Source: Streptomyces sp. NBC_00247
Lineage (GTDB): Bacteria; Actinomycetota; Actinomycetes; Streptomycetales; Streptomycetaceae
DNA length: 64,000 bases
Assembly (NCBI RefSeq): GCF_036188265.1
Contig: NZ_CP108093.1
Location: forward strand, 930,001 to 994,000
Direction: 5' to 3'
Shown piece after piece: positions 53,663-61,728 of this stretch. How positions within the stretch are numbered: the stretch's first letter is position 1; each line of letters starts with the position of its first letter. The notes beneath the pieces are model-generated. The model had not been told where the DNA came from. It saw only the letters and a list, made by a program, of their open reading frames with translations, and made no database searches. A program made the translations under genes and the position numbers.

Positions 53663-53708
53663 GCGCCGACCAACGGGTCCACGCCCATGAGCGGCTCCCG
53701 TCACGTTC

Positions 53709-53750
53709 GTCACGGCCCGCCCGCCCGGGGTGCGGCGGGCGGGCCGTGAC
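53709..53750 (+). terminator. 17-bp hairpin just upstream of the 53762 gene
   Basis: Bases 53709-53725 pair perfectly with 53734-53750 around an eight-base loop. It can end transcription from the DUF692/TIGR04222 pair. It lies only 11 bases before the next ATG, so it could also shield that gene from readthrough. Confidence 0.8.
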
Positions 53751-53761
53751 ACCATGGCGCG

Positions 53762-54244
53762 ATGATTCTGGGCACGGGACCGAACGCGGTGGAACTCCAC
53801 CCGCTGCGCCATCGGTTCGCCAGGGCCCGGGGCAACCCTCACGACGACAACTGGCTGATCATCGGATGCGAGGTAACCACTCCCGAGAGGAGTTGGTCCT
53901 TCGCCGACCCCGCCCTGCTGATCCACGAAGCCCATCAGGTCACCGACTGGCTGCGCGGGGTGGCGGCGGGGACGATCGCCCCGTGCGGGCCGGACGGGGC
54001 AGGCTACCTGTCCCCCGACACCTGGTTCGTCGAACCGGTCTTGGCGTTCAGCCTCGCCGACCGCGGTGAAGGAGGACTGGTGCTTCGGATCCACCTCTCC
54101 CTGGAGGCGAGGCCCCCGGGGCGACAGGGCGAGGACGAGCCGGACCTCTACCAGTACTTCGTCCAGGTGCGCACGGACGCGGCCGGGGTGCTGCACGCGG
54201 CCGACGAGTGGGAACGCGCCCTGGCCGCGTTTCCCCCTCGCTGA
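53762..54244 (+). CDS. WapI-like immunity-family protein
   Basis: The 160-residue cytoplasmic protein starts MILGTGPNAVELHPLRHRF, with NWLIIGCEVTTPERSWSFADPALLIHEAHQVTDWLRG near residues 30-66, then FVEPVLAFSLADR and VLRIHLSLEARP. This order matches proteins annotated in Streptomyces as WapI-family immunity proteins, which bind and block wall-associated or contact-dependent toxins. No toxin gene is adjacent, so it may be a solitary immunity gene or serve another role. ATG 53762 lies right after a strong hairpin and has no clear ribosome site. Confidence 0.72.
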   Translation: MILGTGPNAVELHPLRHRFARARGNPHDDNWLIIGCEVTTPERSWSFADPALLIHEAHQVTDWLRGVAAGTIAPCGPDGAGYLSPDTWFVEPVLAFSLADRGEGGLVLRIHLSLEARPPGRQGEDEPDLYQYFVQVRTDAAGVLHAADEWERALAAFPPR

Positions 54245-54290
54245 TCACCCCGGGCAGCGGCCGGGGTCCGGGGCGACGGCCGCAGGGAAC

Positions 54291-54812
54291 TCATCTCCCC
54301 ACCGCCTCGGCGATGTGCCGGGCCACCTCGGCGGGCGTGAGGTGGGTGGTGTCGACGACCTCGGCCTCCCGGTGGAGCCAGGTGCGGGCGGCCTCGGCGT
54401 ACGGGTCCAGGTACTTCAGCCGGAACGCGGAGGGGCCCATGACCGAGTCGCCCTCGATGCGTCCGCGGAGGGTGTCCTGGTCGGCATGGAGGACGAAGTG
54501 GCGTACGGGGATGGCGTGGCGGGCGAGGCCGGCGCTGATCTCGCGCCAGTACTCCTCGACCAGGACGGTCATCGGCATCACCAGCGTGCCGCCGGTGTAG
54601 TCGAGCACGTGACGGGCCGTCTCGACCACCAGCGGGCGCCACGGGGGCCAGTGCTGGAAGTTGTCGAGGGCGGGCAGCCCGGGCTCGATGTCCATGAGTG
54701 TCTCGCCGACCTTCTCGGCGTCGAGCACCCGTGACTCCTGGATCAGCCGCTGCACGAGTGCGCTGGTCGTCGTCTTGCCCGCGCCGTGGGTGCCGTTGAG
54801 CCATACGATCAT
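54291..54812 (-). CDS. TmrB-like P-loop ATPase
   Basis: The 173-residue protein has Walker A NGTHGAGKTTTSAL (about residues 6-19), an acidic DAEKVGETLMDI stretch near 31-42, FVLHADQDTLRGRI around 105-118 and a C-terminal DTTHLTPAEVARHI. This layout is that of small kinase-like ATPases such as TmrB, which in Bacillus gives tunicamycin resistance by binding the drug at the membrane. No specific substrate can be claimed here. ATG 54812, divergent from the second TIGR04222 gene. Confidence 0.87.
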   Translation of the reverse strand: MIVWLNGTHGAGKTTTSALVQRLIQESRVLDAEKVGETLMDIEPGLPALDNFQHWPPWRPLVVETARHVLDYTGGTLVMPMTVLVEEYWREISAGLARHAIPVRHFVLHADQDTLRGRIEGDSVMGPSAFRLKYLDPYAEAARTWLHREAEVVDTTHLTPAEVARHIAEAVGR

Positions 54813-54930
54813 GGCCGCCAGGCTACTGGGGGCGGTAATCGGCCACCCCACAAGCGCACCACCCCCTCTCCTGTGTCCGTATGGTGAACGGACCGGACCG
54901 GTTTCTCCTCGGCTCGCATAGAACTCGGTC

Positions 54931-55731
54931 ATGGTCTGGTTGATATGTCTGCTGATCGCATGGGCCGCGGCGGCCCTCTCCTGTCTGCGGCTCTGTCTCG
55001 CCGCCGCCAGGGCCGCCCACCCGGGAGCCGCCCCCTCCCGCCGGCCGAGCCCGGCGGCGTACGACCTGAGCCTGTACGAGACGGCCTTCCTGGCCGGCGG
55101 TCCTGAGCGGGTCGCGGACCTCGCGCTGGTCTCCATGCATCTGCGGCAGAGCCTGCTGCTGGCCCACACCGGCTGGGCCACGGTGGTGGACCCCCATGGC
55201 CGGGACGACGTCGAACGCACGGTGATCCGGGCCATCGGGCCCGAGGGGCAGTCGCGGATCGCGCCGGTACGGGCCGCCGCCGCGGCGGCCGAGCCGGTTC
55301 GCGCGCTGGCGGACCGGCTGGTGGCGGCGGGGCTGGCGATGCCTCAGGCGCTGCGCGGCGCGACGGCGGCGGCGCTGGGCGAGGTGCGGCGCACGGCGGT
55401 GCTGATCGTGGTGCTGGCGCTGGCGTCGGTGACGCTCCCGGGCCGGTCGCTCTCACCCGGTGGACCGGCGATCGTCTGGTTCGTGCTGCCGCTGGTGCTC
55501 GTGGTGGGCTGCCTGCTCATCGTGCGGATCGAGAACCACCCGTACAGTCCGTGGGCCTCGCCCGCCGGGCAGGAGTGGCTCGACTCGCTGCGGACTCCCG
55601 GCCCGGGGCGCGGCACCCACCTCCATCTGCTCGCCGCCGTCGCCGTGCGCGGCCTGCACGCCGTGCAGGACCCGCTGCTGCGGGCCGCCCTGACGGGCCG
55701 TCGCGCCGGCCGCACGGGGCACGCGTACTGA
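54931..55731 (+). CDS. TIGR04222-like membrane protein without Cys tail
   Basis: The 266-residue protein has an N-terminal membrane segment (about 1-28) and two more (about 152-168 and 178-196). Between them the segment YDLSLYETAFLAGGPERVADLALVSMHLR matches the domain in the 52430 protein ([21 protein letters not shown]). Its C-terminus is ordinary (HLHLLAAVAVRGLHAVQDPLLRA) and has no cysteine repeat. It is therefore a paralogue of the Cys-tail protein, perhaps a partner in the membrane. ATG 54931. Confidence 0.83.
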   Translation: MVWLICLLIAWAAAALSCLRLCLAAARAAHPGAAPSRRPSPAAYDLSLYETAFLAGGPERVADLALVSMHLRQSLLLAHTGWATVVDPHGRDDVERTVIRAIGPEGQSRIAPVRAAAAAAEPVRALADRLVAAGLAMPQALRGATAAALGEVRRTAVLIVVLALASVTLPGRSLSPGGPAIVWFVLPLVLVVGCLLIVRIENHPYSPWASPAGQEWLDSLRTPGPGRGTHLHLLAAVAVRGLHAVQDPLLRAALTGRRAGRTGHAY

Positions 55732-55865
55732 TCGCGGCGCGCCGGTCGGTCACGCCGGACACGCCTCCGCACGCCGTCAGCCGGTTCTTTACTTCGCCTT
55801 CCGCGCACCCGACGATCCTCTTCCCCGCAGGACGTCCCGCGGGGCAAGGACGAAGGGACCATCCG

Positions 55866-57521
55866 GTGAGAGCAGTCACGCGGTACGCGACGGCCGGGGC
55901 ACTGGTCCTCGCCGCGCTGCCCGTCGCGTCCGCCACGGCAACCACCCCGGCCATCATCCCGGCGACCGGGACGGCGGCCCGGGCGGACGTCACGGTGCCC
56001 GAGGCCTGGGGGACGATGATCGCCGCCGGACGGGCCCGGGAGCGGGGCATCGCGTTCGGCGACTGCCCGGAGCGCGAGATGCTGCCCGAGTCGCTGCGCT
56101 GCGGGACCTTCACCGTGCCGGTCGACTACGCGCACCCCTACGGTCCGCGGATCGAACTCGCCGTCAGCCGTACCGCCGCCACCGGCGACGCGGCGGAGCA
56201 CCAGGGCTCGCTGGTCTACAACCCGGGCGGTCCGGGCGCGGCGAGCATCACGTTCCCGCTGGTCGGCGACTGGGCGGCGTGGCGCAAGACCGCCCGCGCC
56301 TACGACCTGGTCGGTTACGCCCCGCGCGGTGTCGCCCCGTCGCCCGCGCTCTCCTGCCGTCCCCCCGGGGAGCCGGCCGGGGCGCCCACCGACTCTCCGC
56401 AGCAGCCCTCCCGAGCGTACAAGCGGGAGCGGACCGCCCTCGCGAAGGCGTACGCGGACGGCTGCGCGCTCGCCGCCGGGCCGGCGCTGCGCCACTACTC
56501 CTCCCTCGACGGCGCCCGCGACCTGGAGGTGCTGCGGGCCGCGCTGGACGAGCCGCGGCTGACCTTCATGGGCACGGACCAGGGCGCGTACGTCGGAGCG
56601 CTGTACGCGACGCTGTACCCCTCGCACGTGCGCCGGATGGTCTTCGACTCGCCGCCCGACCCCGACGCCCGGCAGGTCGGCTACCGGGCGGGGCTGGCCC
56701 GCTCGCGTGCTCTGGAGTCCCGTTTCGAGGACTTCCTGTCCTGGGTCGCCCGGCACGACGACGTGTACGGCCTGGGCACGACGGCCGGCGCGGTGCGCAG
56801 CCGGTACGACCTCGTACGGGCCGAGCTGTCCCGGAGTCCGGCGGGCGGTGCGGTCGGGACCGCCCAGCTCCAGGCGGCCTTCCTGGGTGCCGCGTACTAC
56901 GACGACTACTGGGCGATGCGGGCGTCGGCCCTCTCCGCGTACGCGAAGGGCGATCCGGGGCCGCTGATCACGCAGGCGTCCCCCCGGCCGTACACGGCGA
57001 AGGGCGACGAGAACGCCGACGCGGTGCGCACGGCGGTGGAGTGCAACGACGGGGTGTGGCCCGCCGAGTGGCGGACCTGGGACCGCGACCACACCCGGGC
57101 GGCCCGTCGGGCCCCGTTCGCCACCTGGGCGGGCGCCTGGGCGAACCTGCCGTGCGCCTCCTGGCCGGAGCCCGGTCGGCATCCGCTCGACGTGCGGACC
57201 GGGCGCGGCGGGCTCCCGCCGGTGCTCGTCCTGGCGGCGGAGCGGGACGGGGTGACGCCCCACGCGGGGGCGGTGGAGCTGCGACGGCGGCTGCGCGGGG
57301 CGGTACTGGTCACGGAGCGGGACGCGGGCTCGCACGGCATCGGCGGCGCCGACAACGCCTGCGTCAACGGCCACCTGGAGACGTACCTGCTGACGGGCCG
57401 GGTGCCCGCCCGGGACGTCGAGTGCGCCCCGCACCGGGAGCCGAACCCGGTCTCGCTGAACCGCGCCGTCCCCCGGGACGCGGGGCCGCGGAGCCTCCTG
57501 CGGGGCGAGCCGGGGGCCTGA
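55866..57521 (+). CDS. Secreted alpha/beta hydrolase (tripeptidyl-aminopeptidase-like), altered nucleophile
   Basis: The 551-residue protein has a signal peptide (TRYATAGALVLAALPVASATA), a FTVPVDYAHPYGPRIELAVSR start to the core, LVYNPGGPGAAS as the oxyanion loop, and the C-terminal VLVLAAERDGVTP with the acid and GSHGIGG with the His. All match secreted tripeptidyl aminopeptidases of Streptomyces. At the nucleophile elbow, where relatives have G-V-S-Y-G, it reads MGTDQGAYVGALYATLYP (about residues 235-252), so Asp stands in place of Ser. GTG 55866 keeps the signal peptide. It may be inactive, or may use Asp. Confidence 0.87.
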   Translation: MRAVTRYATAGALVLAALPVASATATTPAIIPATGTAARADVTVPEAWGTMIAAGRARERGIAFGDCPEREMLPESLRCGTFTVPVDYAHPYGPRIELAVSRTAATGDAAEHQGSLVYNPGGPGAASITFPLVGDWAAWRKTARAYDLVGYAPRGVAPSPALSCRPPGEPAGAPTDSPQQPSRAYKRERTALAKAYADGCALAAGPALRHYSSLDGARDLEVLRAALDEPRLTFMGTDQGAYVGALYATLYPSHVRRMVFDSPPDPDARQVGYRAGLARSRALESRFEDFLSWVARHDDVYGLGTTAGAVRSRYDLVRAELSRSPAGGAVGTAQLQAAFLGAAYYDDYWAMRASALSAYAKGDPGPLITQASPRPYTAKGDENADAVRTAVECNDGVWPAEWRTWDRDHTRAARRAPFATWAGAWANLPCASWPEPGRHPLDVRTGRGGLPPVLVLAAERDGVTPHAGAVELRRRLRGAVLVTERDAGSHGIGGADNACVNGHLETYLLTGRVPARDVECAPHREPNPVSLNRAVPRDAGPRSLLRGEPGA

Positions 57522-57538
57522 CGGGGGCGCCCACCGGG

Positions 57539-59464
57539 TCACGTCGACCGCACGACCGCCATGGCTGCCGCCGCCGCGTCGAAAACGCGGTGCAGGACGG
57601 GGACCGGGATCGCGGGGTTCGTGACCGCGGCGCCCGCCGTCTCCCGGTCGTGCAGCAGTCCGGCCAGGACGCGGGCCGGCAGCCGCGGATTGCGGACGAC
57701 GGCGGCGCGGACGGCGGCCGCCGGGTCGTTCAGCAGCCGCACCGCGTCGGCGGGTGACAGCCGGGGGTCCTCGGCCGCGCGCCGGCGCACCTCGGCTTCA
57801 GGGTCCCGGACCAGGCGTGCGACGTCGGCCTCCGTCGACTCCGGATCGTCCAGGGCCAGTCTGCGCATCCGACCGCTGGGGTCGGTGATGTGGCGCAGCA
57901 GGCCCGTACGGGGAAAGTTGGGATGGCTGCGCGGCCGGTCGGGGTGGCTGAAGCTGCCGTCCCACCACCGCCAGACCTCCAGCAGCATGTCGGCCGGCGC
58001 GTCCTCGCACGATTCGGCGAGGAACAGTCGGACCGTCCGGTCCTCGTCCCGCGCCAGACGTGCCACGGCGTCCGGCGGAAGGTGCCGGGCTCGGGCCACA
58101 CTGCGGCGGACCAGCGGATGGGACGACGCGGCGAGGCGGCGCATCGCGTCGGCGTCACCGTGCAGGTCTTCGACCCAGGACAGGGTGAGCGACATGGACG
58201 TCGGGTCGAAGTCATGGCGTATCCCGGCACGTTGTTCCTCGGTGAGATCGGCGCGCAGCGCCACCGCGGAGCGGACGCCGCCTCGCGGATCGTCCGACAG
58301 TACGGCGACGCCCTGTGCGCTCAGGCCCGGGTTGGCGGCCATGGCCCGTCGCGCCTCCGCGTCCCCGCTGCGGACCAGATCCGCCTCCAGCGCGGGCGCC
58401 AGGCGGCACCGTTCGAGCGCCCTTCGCGGATCGGGCAGAGTGGCGAACACCTCGTAAGGCATGGGTACGCCGGTGTGGTGGGCGAGCAGCGCGTCCGTTC
58501 GCACCGTGTGGTCGGTGTCGGACAGCAGACACTCCCGCAGCGGTGAGGGGAGCTCCTGCCAGCGGGCGCAGGCCGCGGCCCGCACCCGGGGATCGGGGTC
58601 GGCCACGAGGCCGGGGAGGTGCTGTGCGGGGAGCCCCGGAAGTTCGGCGGCTCGCGCCCGGGACGGGCCGGCGAGGAGGTCGTCGTACAGGTCGTCGGGG
58701 AGCCCGGCGCCCCAGGCGTGGGCGTGCTCGGCCCAGTGGACGCGTCGGTCCGGCGACGGCTCGGCGCGGACCAGTCGTATCCACTGATCGGGCGTGAGCC
58801 TGGGCCGGAAGGTGTCGGCGGGTCTCGACCGCAGCCGCGGGTCGGGGTGCGCCACCGCAGCATCGAGAACGGCGGGCCGGTCGCATCCGTGCAGGAAGCC
58901 GTCCTCCACGTCCAGCAACCGGATCAGGAGTTCGTCCGGCGCGGCCGGATTGGATCCCAGCCACTGTGCCCAGTGCAGAGGCCACGCGTGCCGGCCGGGC
59001 ACCTTCGCCCACACCTCGGCGCGCTCGGCCTCCGTTTCCGTCCCGGCGGCTTCGGCGGCCTCCTCCAGCCGCTCCGGCAGCCGGTCGAGGGCCGTCACTC
59101 GCGGCCCGTCCGCGCCGGGTACCTCCGCCAGCAGTACCTGCCCGTCGAGGGAGAGCGCCACGTACCCGGGGTCGCGGGTCAGCTCCGGCACGCCGCTCCC
59201 GGCGTACCGCACCCGGGTCCACCAGGAGTCGTTGCCGCCGACCCGGTGGCCGAGGACGGCCACCAGGAACTCGCCGTCGGCATCGCGCAGACGGCGCCAC
59301 CACGCCGCGTCGAGCGCCTCGCGGGCCGCTCCCGGCGGTGCGGCGGTGCCCCGTGCGATCCGCAGGCCCGCCTCCGGCGGGAACAGGCTGCCCGGGGGCA
59401 CCTGCTCGACGACCGTGAGTCCGGCGTGTGCGAGCAGTTCGTGGAGTTCTTCTCGGCGCGGCAC
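57539..59464 (-). CDS. HEAT/LRV-repeat protein
   Basis: The 641-residue protein is built from about 15 short helical repeats of the type LVADPDPRVRAAACARW and LVRDPEAEVRRRAAEDPRL, the leucine-rich-variant/HEAT pattern, covering residues 180-630. Residues 1-120 form a separate domain (DAEFLVAVLGHRVGGNDSWW-like) with a conserved Trp. No signal peptide or membrane span. Repeat scaffolds like this bind proteins or nucleic acid. GTG 59464 is used. Unknown function; some relatives carry the misleading name PE-PGRS. Confidence 0.82.
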   Translation of the reverse strand: MPRREELHELLAHAGLTVVEQVPPGSLFPPEAGLRIARGTAAPPGAAREALDAAWWRRLRDADGEFLVAVLGHRVGGNDSWWTRVRYAGSGVPELTRDPGYVALSLDGQVLLAEVPGADGPRVTALDRLPERLEEAAEAAGTETEAERAEVWAKVPGRHAWPLHWAQWLGSNPAAPDELLIRLLDVEDGFLHGCDRPAVLDAAVAHPDPRLRSRPADTFRPRLTPDQWIRLVRAEPSPDRRVHWAEHAHAWGAGLPDDLYDDLLAGPSRARAAELPGLPAQHLPGLVADPDPRVRAAACARWQELPSPLRECLLSDTDHTVRTDALLAHHTGVPMPYEVFATLPDPRRALERCRLAPALEADLVRSGDAEARRAMAANPGLSAQGVAVLSDDPRGGVRSAVALRADLTEEQRAGIRHDFDPTSMSLTLSWVEDLHGDADAMRRLAASSHPLVRRSVARARHLPPDAVARLARDEDRTVRLFLAESCEDAPADMLLEVWRWWDGSFSHPDRPRSHPNFPRTGLLRHITDPSGRMRRLALDDPESTEADVARLVRDPEAEVRRRAAEDPRLSPADAVRLLNDPAAAVRAAVVRNPRLPARVLAGLLHDRETAGAAVTNPAIPVPVLHRVFDAAAAAMAVVRST

Positions 59465-59579
59465 GCGGTCATGGTCCCAGCCGCTCGCGGTGGGAGAAAG
59501 CGTTCGGCCCGGGCTTACCGGAGCGGGGCAGGGAACGGCGGCGGCGGTAGCCGTACCCGGGCGGGCCCGTGAACGGCCG

Positions 59580-60554
59580 TCAGTCCGCCCGCTCCGCCAT
59601 CTCGGCGGCGTACGGCGGCTGGGCGCCCGCCACCGCGCAGGTACGGGCGGCGACCGCGACGGCGAACTCCGTCGCGTCCCGCAAGGCGGGCTCGGTCAGG
59701 CCGTCCAGACGGCCGCCCAGCAGCCCGTCCGCCGCGAGGCGGTGGAGGAGTCCGGCGGTGAAGGCGTCCCCGGCGCCGATCGTGTCGACCACGTCGACCG
59801 CGGGCGCGGGCACCCGGACGCCGAAGTCGCGGGTGCGGGCGAGGGCGCCGTCGGCGCCGAGGGTCACCACGGCGAGCACGGCGCCCGCCGCGAGCAGCCG
59901 GTCCGCGGCCTCCTCGGGCCCGGTCCCCGGCATCAGCAGTTCCACGTCGTCGGCGCTGACGCGGACGATGTCGGCCAGCGCGCACCAGTGGGGCAGCCGG
60001 GCGCGCAGGTGCTCCACGTCGGCCAGGGTGGGACGTACGTTGGGGTCGAGGCAGACGGTGGCGGTGTCCCGGGCGTGTTCCAGGGCGGCTTCGATCGCGG
60101 CGGCGCCCGGCGGGAGTGCGAGGGCGAGGCTGCCGGTGTGGACGCAGACGGAGGGCGGTACGGCCGCCAGCGCCGCGGTGAGCTCGGCGGGGGTCCACTG
60201 CCAGTCGGCGGTGCCGTCGGCGTAGAAGTCGTAGGAGGCGCCGCCGGTCCCGTCGATCCGCGCGAGGGCGAGGGTCGCGGGGCGGGAGCTGGTGACCGAG
60301 GGGCCGAGGTCGGCTCCGGAGGAGGCGAGCCGCTCGCGCAGCAGGGTGCCGAGGGGGCCCTTCGAGAGGCGGCCGGCGAAGCGGGTGGGGGTACCGAGCC
60401 GGGCGAGGGCGACGGCGGTGTTGGCCGGGCCGCCGCCGGCGTGGACGGTCAGCGGGGTCGATCCGTCCGGGGCCGTCGTGCCGACGAACGCGTCGGCGAC
60501 GGCCTCACCGATGACGGTCACGGGCGCGGAAGGCGAGACGGGCGAAGACGTCAT
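59580..60554 (-). CDS. PfkB-family carbohydrate kinase
   Basis: The 324-residue sugar kinase shows TVHAGGGPANTAVALARLG (about residues 37-55, substrate site), FAGRLSKGPLG, and DVVDTIGAGDAFTAGLLHRL near 245-264, the ATP/anion hole with catalytic Asp. This is the PfkB pattern shared by fructokinase and ribokinase. It phosphorylates a sugar or nucleoside in the cytoplasm; fructose is the likeliest by similarity of VIGEAVADAFV. ATG 60554 with gaggccaggtc upstream. It lies 358 bases left of the hemQ gene's end. Confidence 0.9.
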   Translation of the reverse strand: MTSSPVSPSAPVTVIGEAVADAFVGTTAPDGSTPLTVHAGGGPANTAVALARLGTPTRFAGRLSKGPLGTLLRERLASSGADLGPSVTSSRPATLALARIDGTGGASYDFYADGTADWQWTPAELTAALAAVPPSVCVHTGSLALALPPGAAAIEAALEHARDTATVCLDPNVRPTLADVEHLRARLPHWCALADIVRVSADDVELLMPGTGPEEAADRLLAAGAVLAVVTLGADGALARTRDFGVRVPAPAVDVVDTIGAGDAFTAGLLHRLAADGLLGGRLDGLTEPALRDATEFAVAVAARTCAVAGAQPPYAAEMAERAD

Positions 60555-60912
60555 GACCTGGCCTCGGGCTTTCTTCTGGGACGGCCGGGAGGCGGTCGGA
60601 CCGCCGAGCCCCGGTGCCTCGCGGAGCGGGACACCCTTGGCCCCTGGCCCTGGGTCCCGGGGCGTGCGGGTCACGAGGACCACGCACGCCCCGGAAGGAC
60701 GCCGGTGCGGCACGCAGGCTGCGAGCCGCACCCGGAGCCGGACCCGGTGTCGCTGGAACGGCTGTCCGAGACGCTGGAGGCGTCCGGACGCCGTCTGATC
60801 TTCCGGGTCGGGGGTGGCCGGGAAACGCCGGCATTGCGAGTCGGGCCACCAGGTGTGCGGGTGGCCGGCGGCCTTCCGGGAGGGCCCCCGGGAGAACGCC
60901 GACCAGAGGACC
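60555..60912. other. Intergenic gap, no gene seen
   Basis: These 358 bases lie between hemQ (ends at 60913) and the pfkB start. Open frames read as Arg/Pro low-complexity on both strands. A plus-strand stretch near 60748-60810 (SLERLSETLEASGRR) looks protein-like but has no good start or continuation. Confidence 0.4.
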
Positions 60913-61626
60913 CTACGCGAGACCCGCGACGAGGTCGGCGACCGCCTTGCGGCGACCGGTGTAGAACGGCACTTCTTCGCGCACGTGCAGCCGCGCCTCG
61001 GAGGCCCGCAGATGGCGCATCAGGTCGACGATGCGGTAGAGCTCGTCGGCCTCGAAGGCCAGCAGCCACTCGTAGTCGCCGAGCGAGAACGAGGCCACGG
61101 TGTTGGCGCGGACGTCGGGGAAGCCGCGGGCCATCTTGCCGTGGTCGGAGAGCATCCGGCGGCGGTCCTCGTCGGGCAGCAGGTACCAGTCGTAGCTGCG
61201 CACGAAGGGGTAGACGCTGACGTAGTCGCGGGGCGTCTCGTCGGCGAGGAAGGCCGGGATGTGCGACTTGTTGAACTCGGCGGGGCGGTGCAGCGCCATG
61301 TTCGACCAGACCGGCTCCAGGGCGCGGCCCAGCTTGGTGCGCCGGAAGAGGTTGTACGCCTCCTGGAGCTCGTCCGAGGTCTCGGCGTGCCACCAGATCA
61401 TCAGGTCGGCGTCGGCACGCAGACCGGAGAGGTCGTAGGTGCCCCGGACGGTGATGTCCTTGGCGGCGAGCTGGTCGAACAGCTCCTGGACCTCGTCGGC
61501 GTAGCCCGCGCGGTCCTCCGGCAGCACGTCGCGCAGCTTGAAGACGGACCACAGGGTGTAGCGGATGACCTCGTTGAGGTCCTTGGCCTTCTTACCGGCG
61601 TTCGGGATCTTCTCAGGCGCACTCAT
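60913..61626 (-). CDS. hemQ: Coproheme decarboxylase HemQ
   Basis: The 237-residue enzyme belongs to the chlorite-dismutase family and decarboxylates coproheme to heme b, the last step of the coproporphyrin-dependent route in Gram-positive bacteria. Diagnostic are [16 protein letters not shown] (N-terminal), [19 protein letters not shown] around residues 127-145 with the catalytic Tyr, [14 protein letters not shown] with the proximal heme His, and [22 protein letters not shown]. No chlorite-dismutase Arg pattern is needed here. ATG 61626. It is 102 bases behind hemG/hemY. Confidence 0.96.
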   Translation of the reverse strand: MSAPEKIPNAGKKAKDLNEVIRYTLWSVFKLRDVLPEDRAGYADEVQELFDQLAAKDITVRGTYDLSGLRADADLMIWWHAETSDELQEAYNLFRRTKLGRALEPVWSNMALHRPAEFNKSHIPAFLADETPRDYVSVYPFVRSYDWYLLPDEDRRRMLSDHGKMARGFPDVRANTVASFSLGDYEWLLAFEADELYRIVDLMRHLRASEARLHVREEVPFYTGRRKAVADLVAGLA

Positions 61627-61728
61627 ACGGCTATTGTCCCGCCTCGTCTTCCGTGCCCCGAACCAGGGTCGGCGTGGCGATGATCTCCCCGGCGATCTCT
61701 CCCGTCCGCGCCGCCCCGGCGGCCCCCG

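Noticed and set aside
53053..53688. Leftward Pro/Leu/Glu repeat frame opposite the Cys tail
   Set aside because: Antisense image of the Ser-Cys-Gly repeats with no start context.
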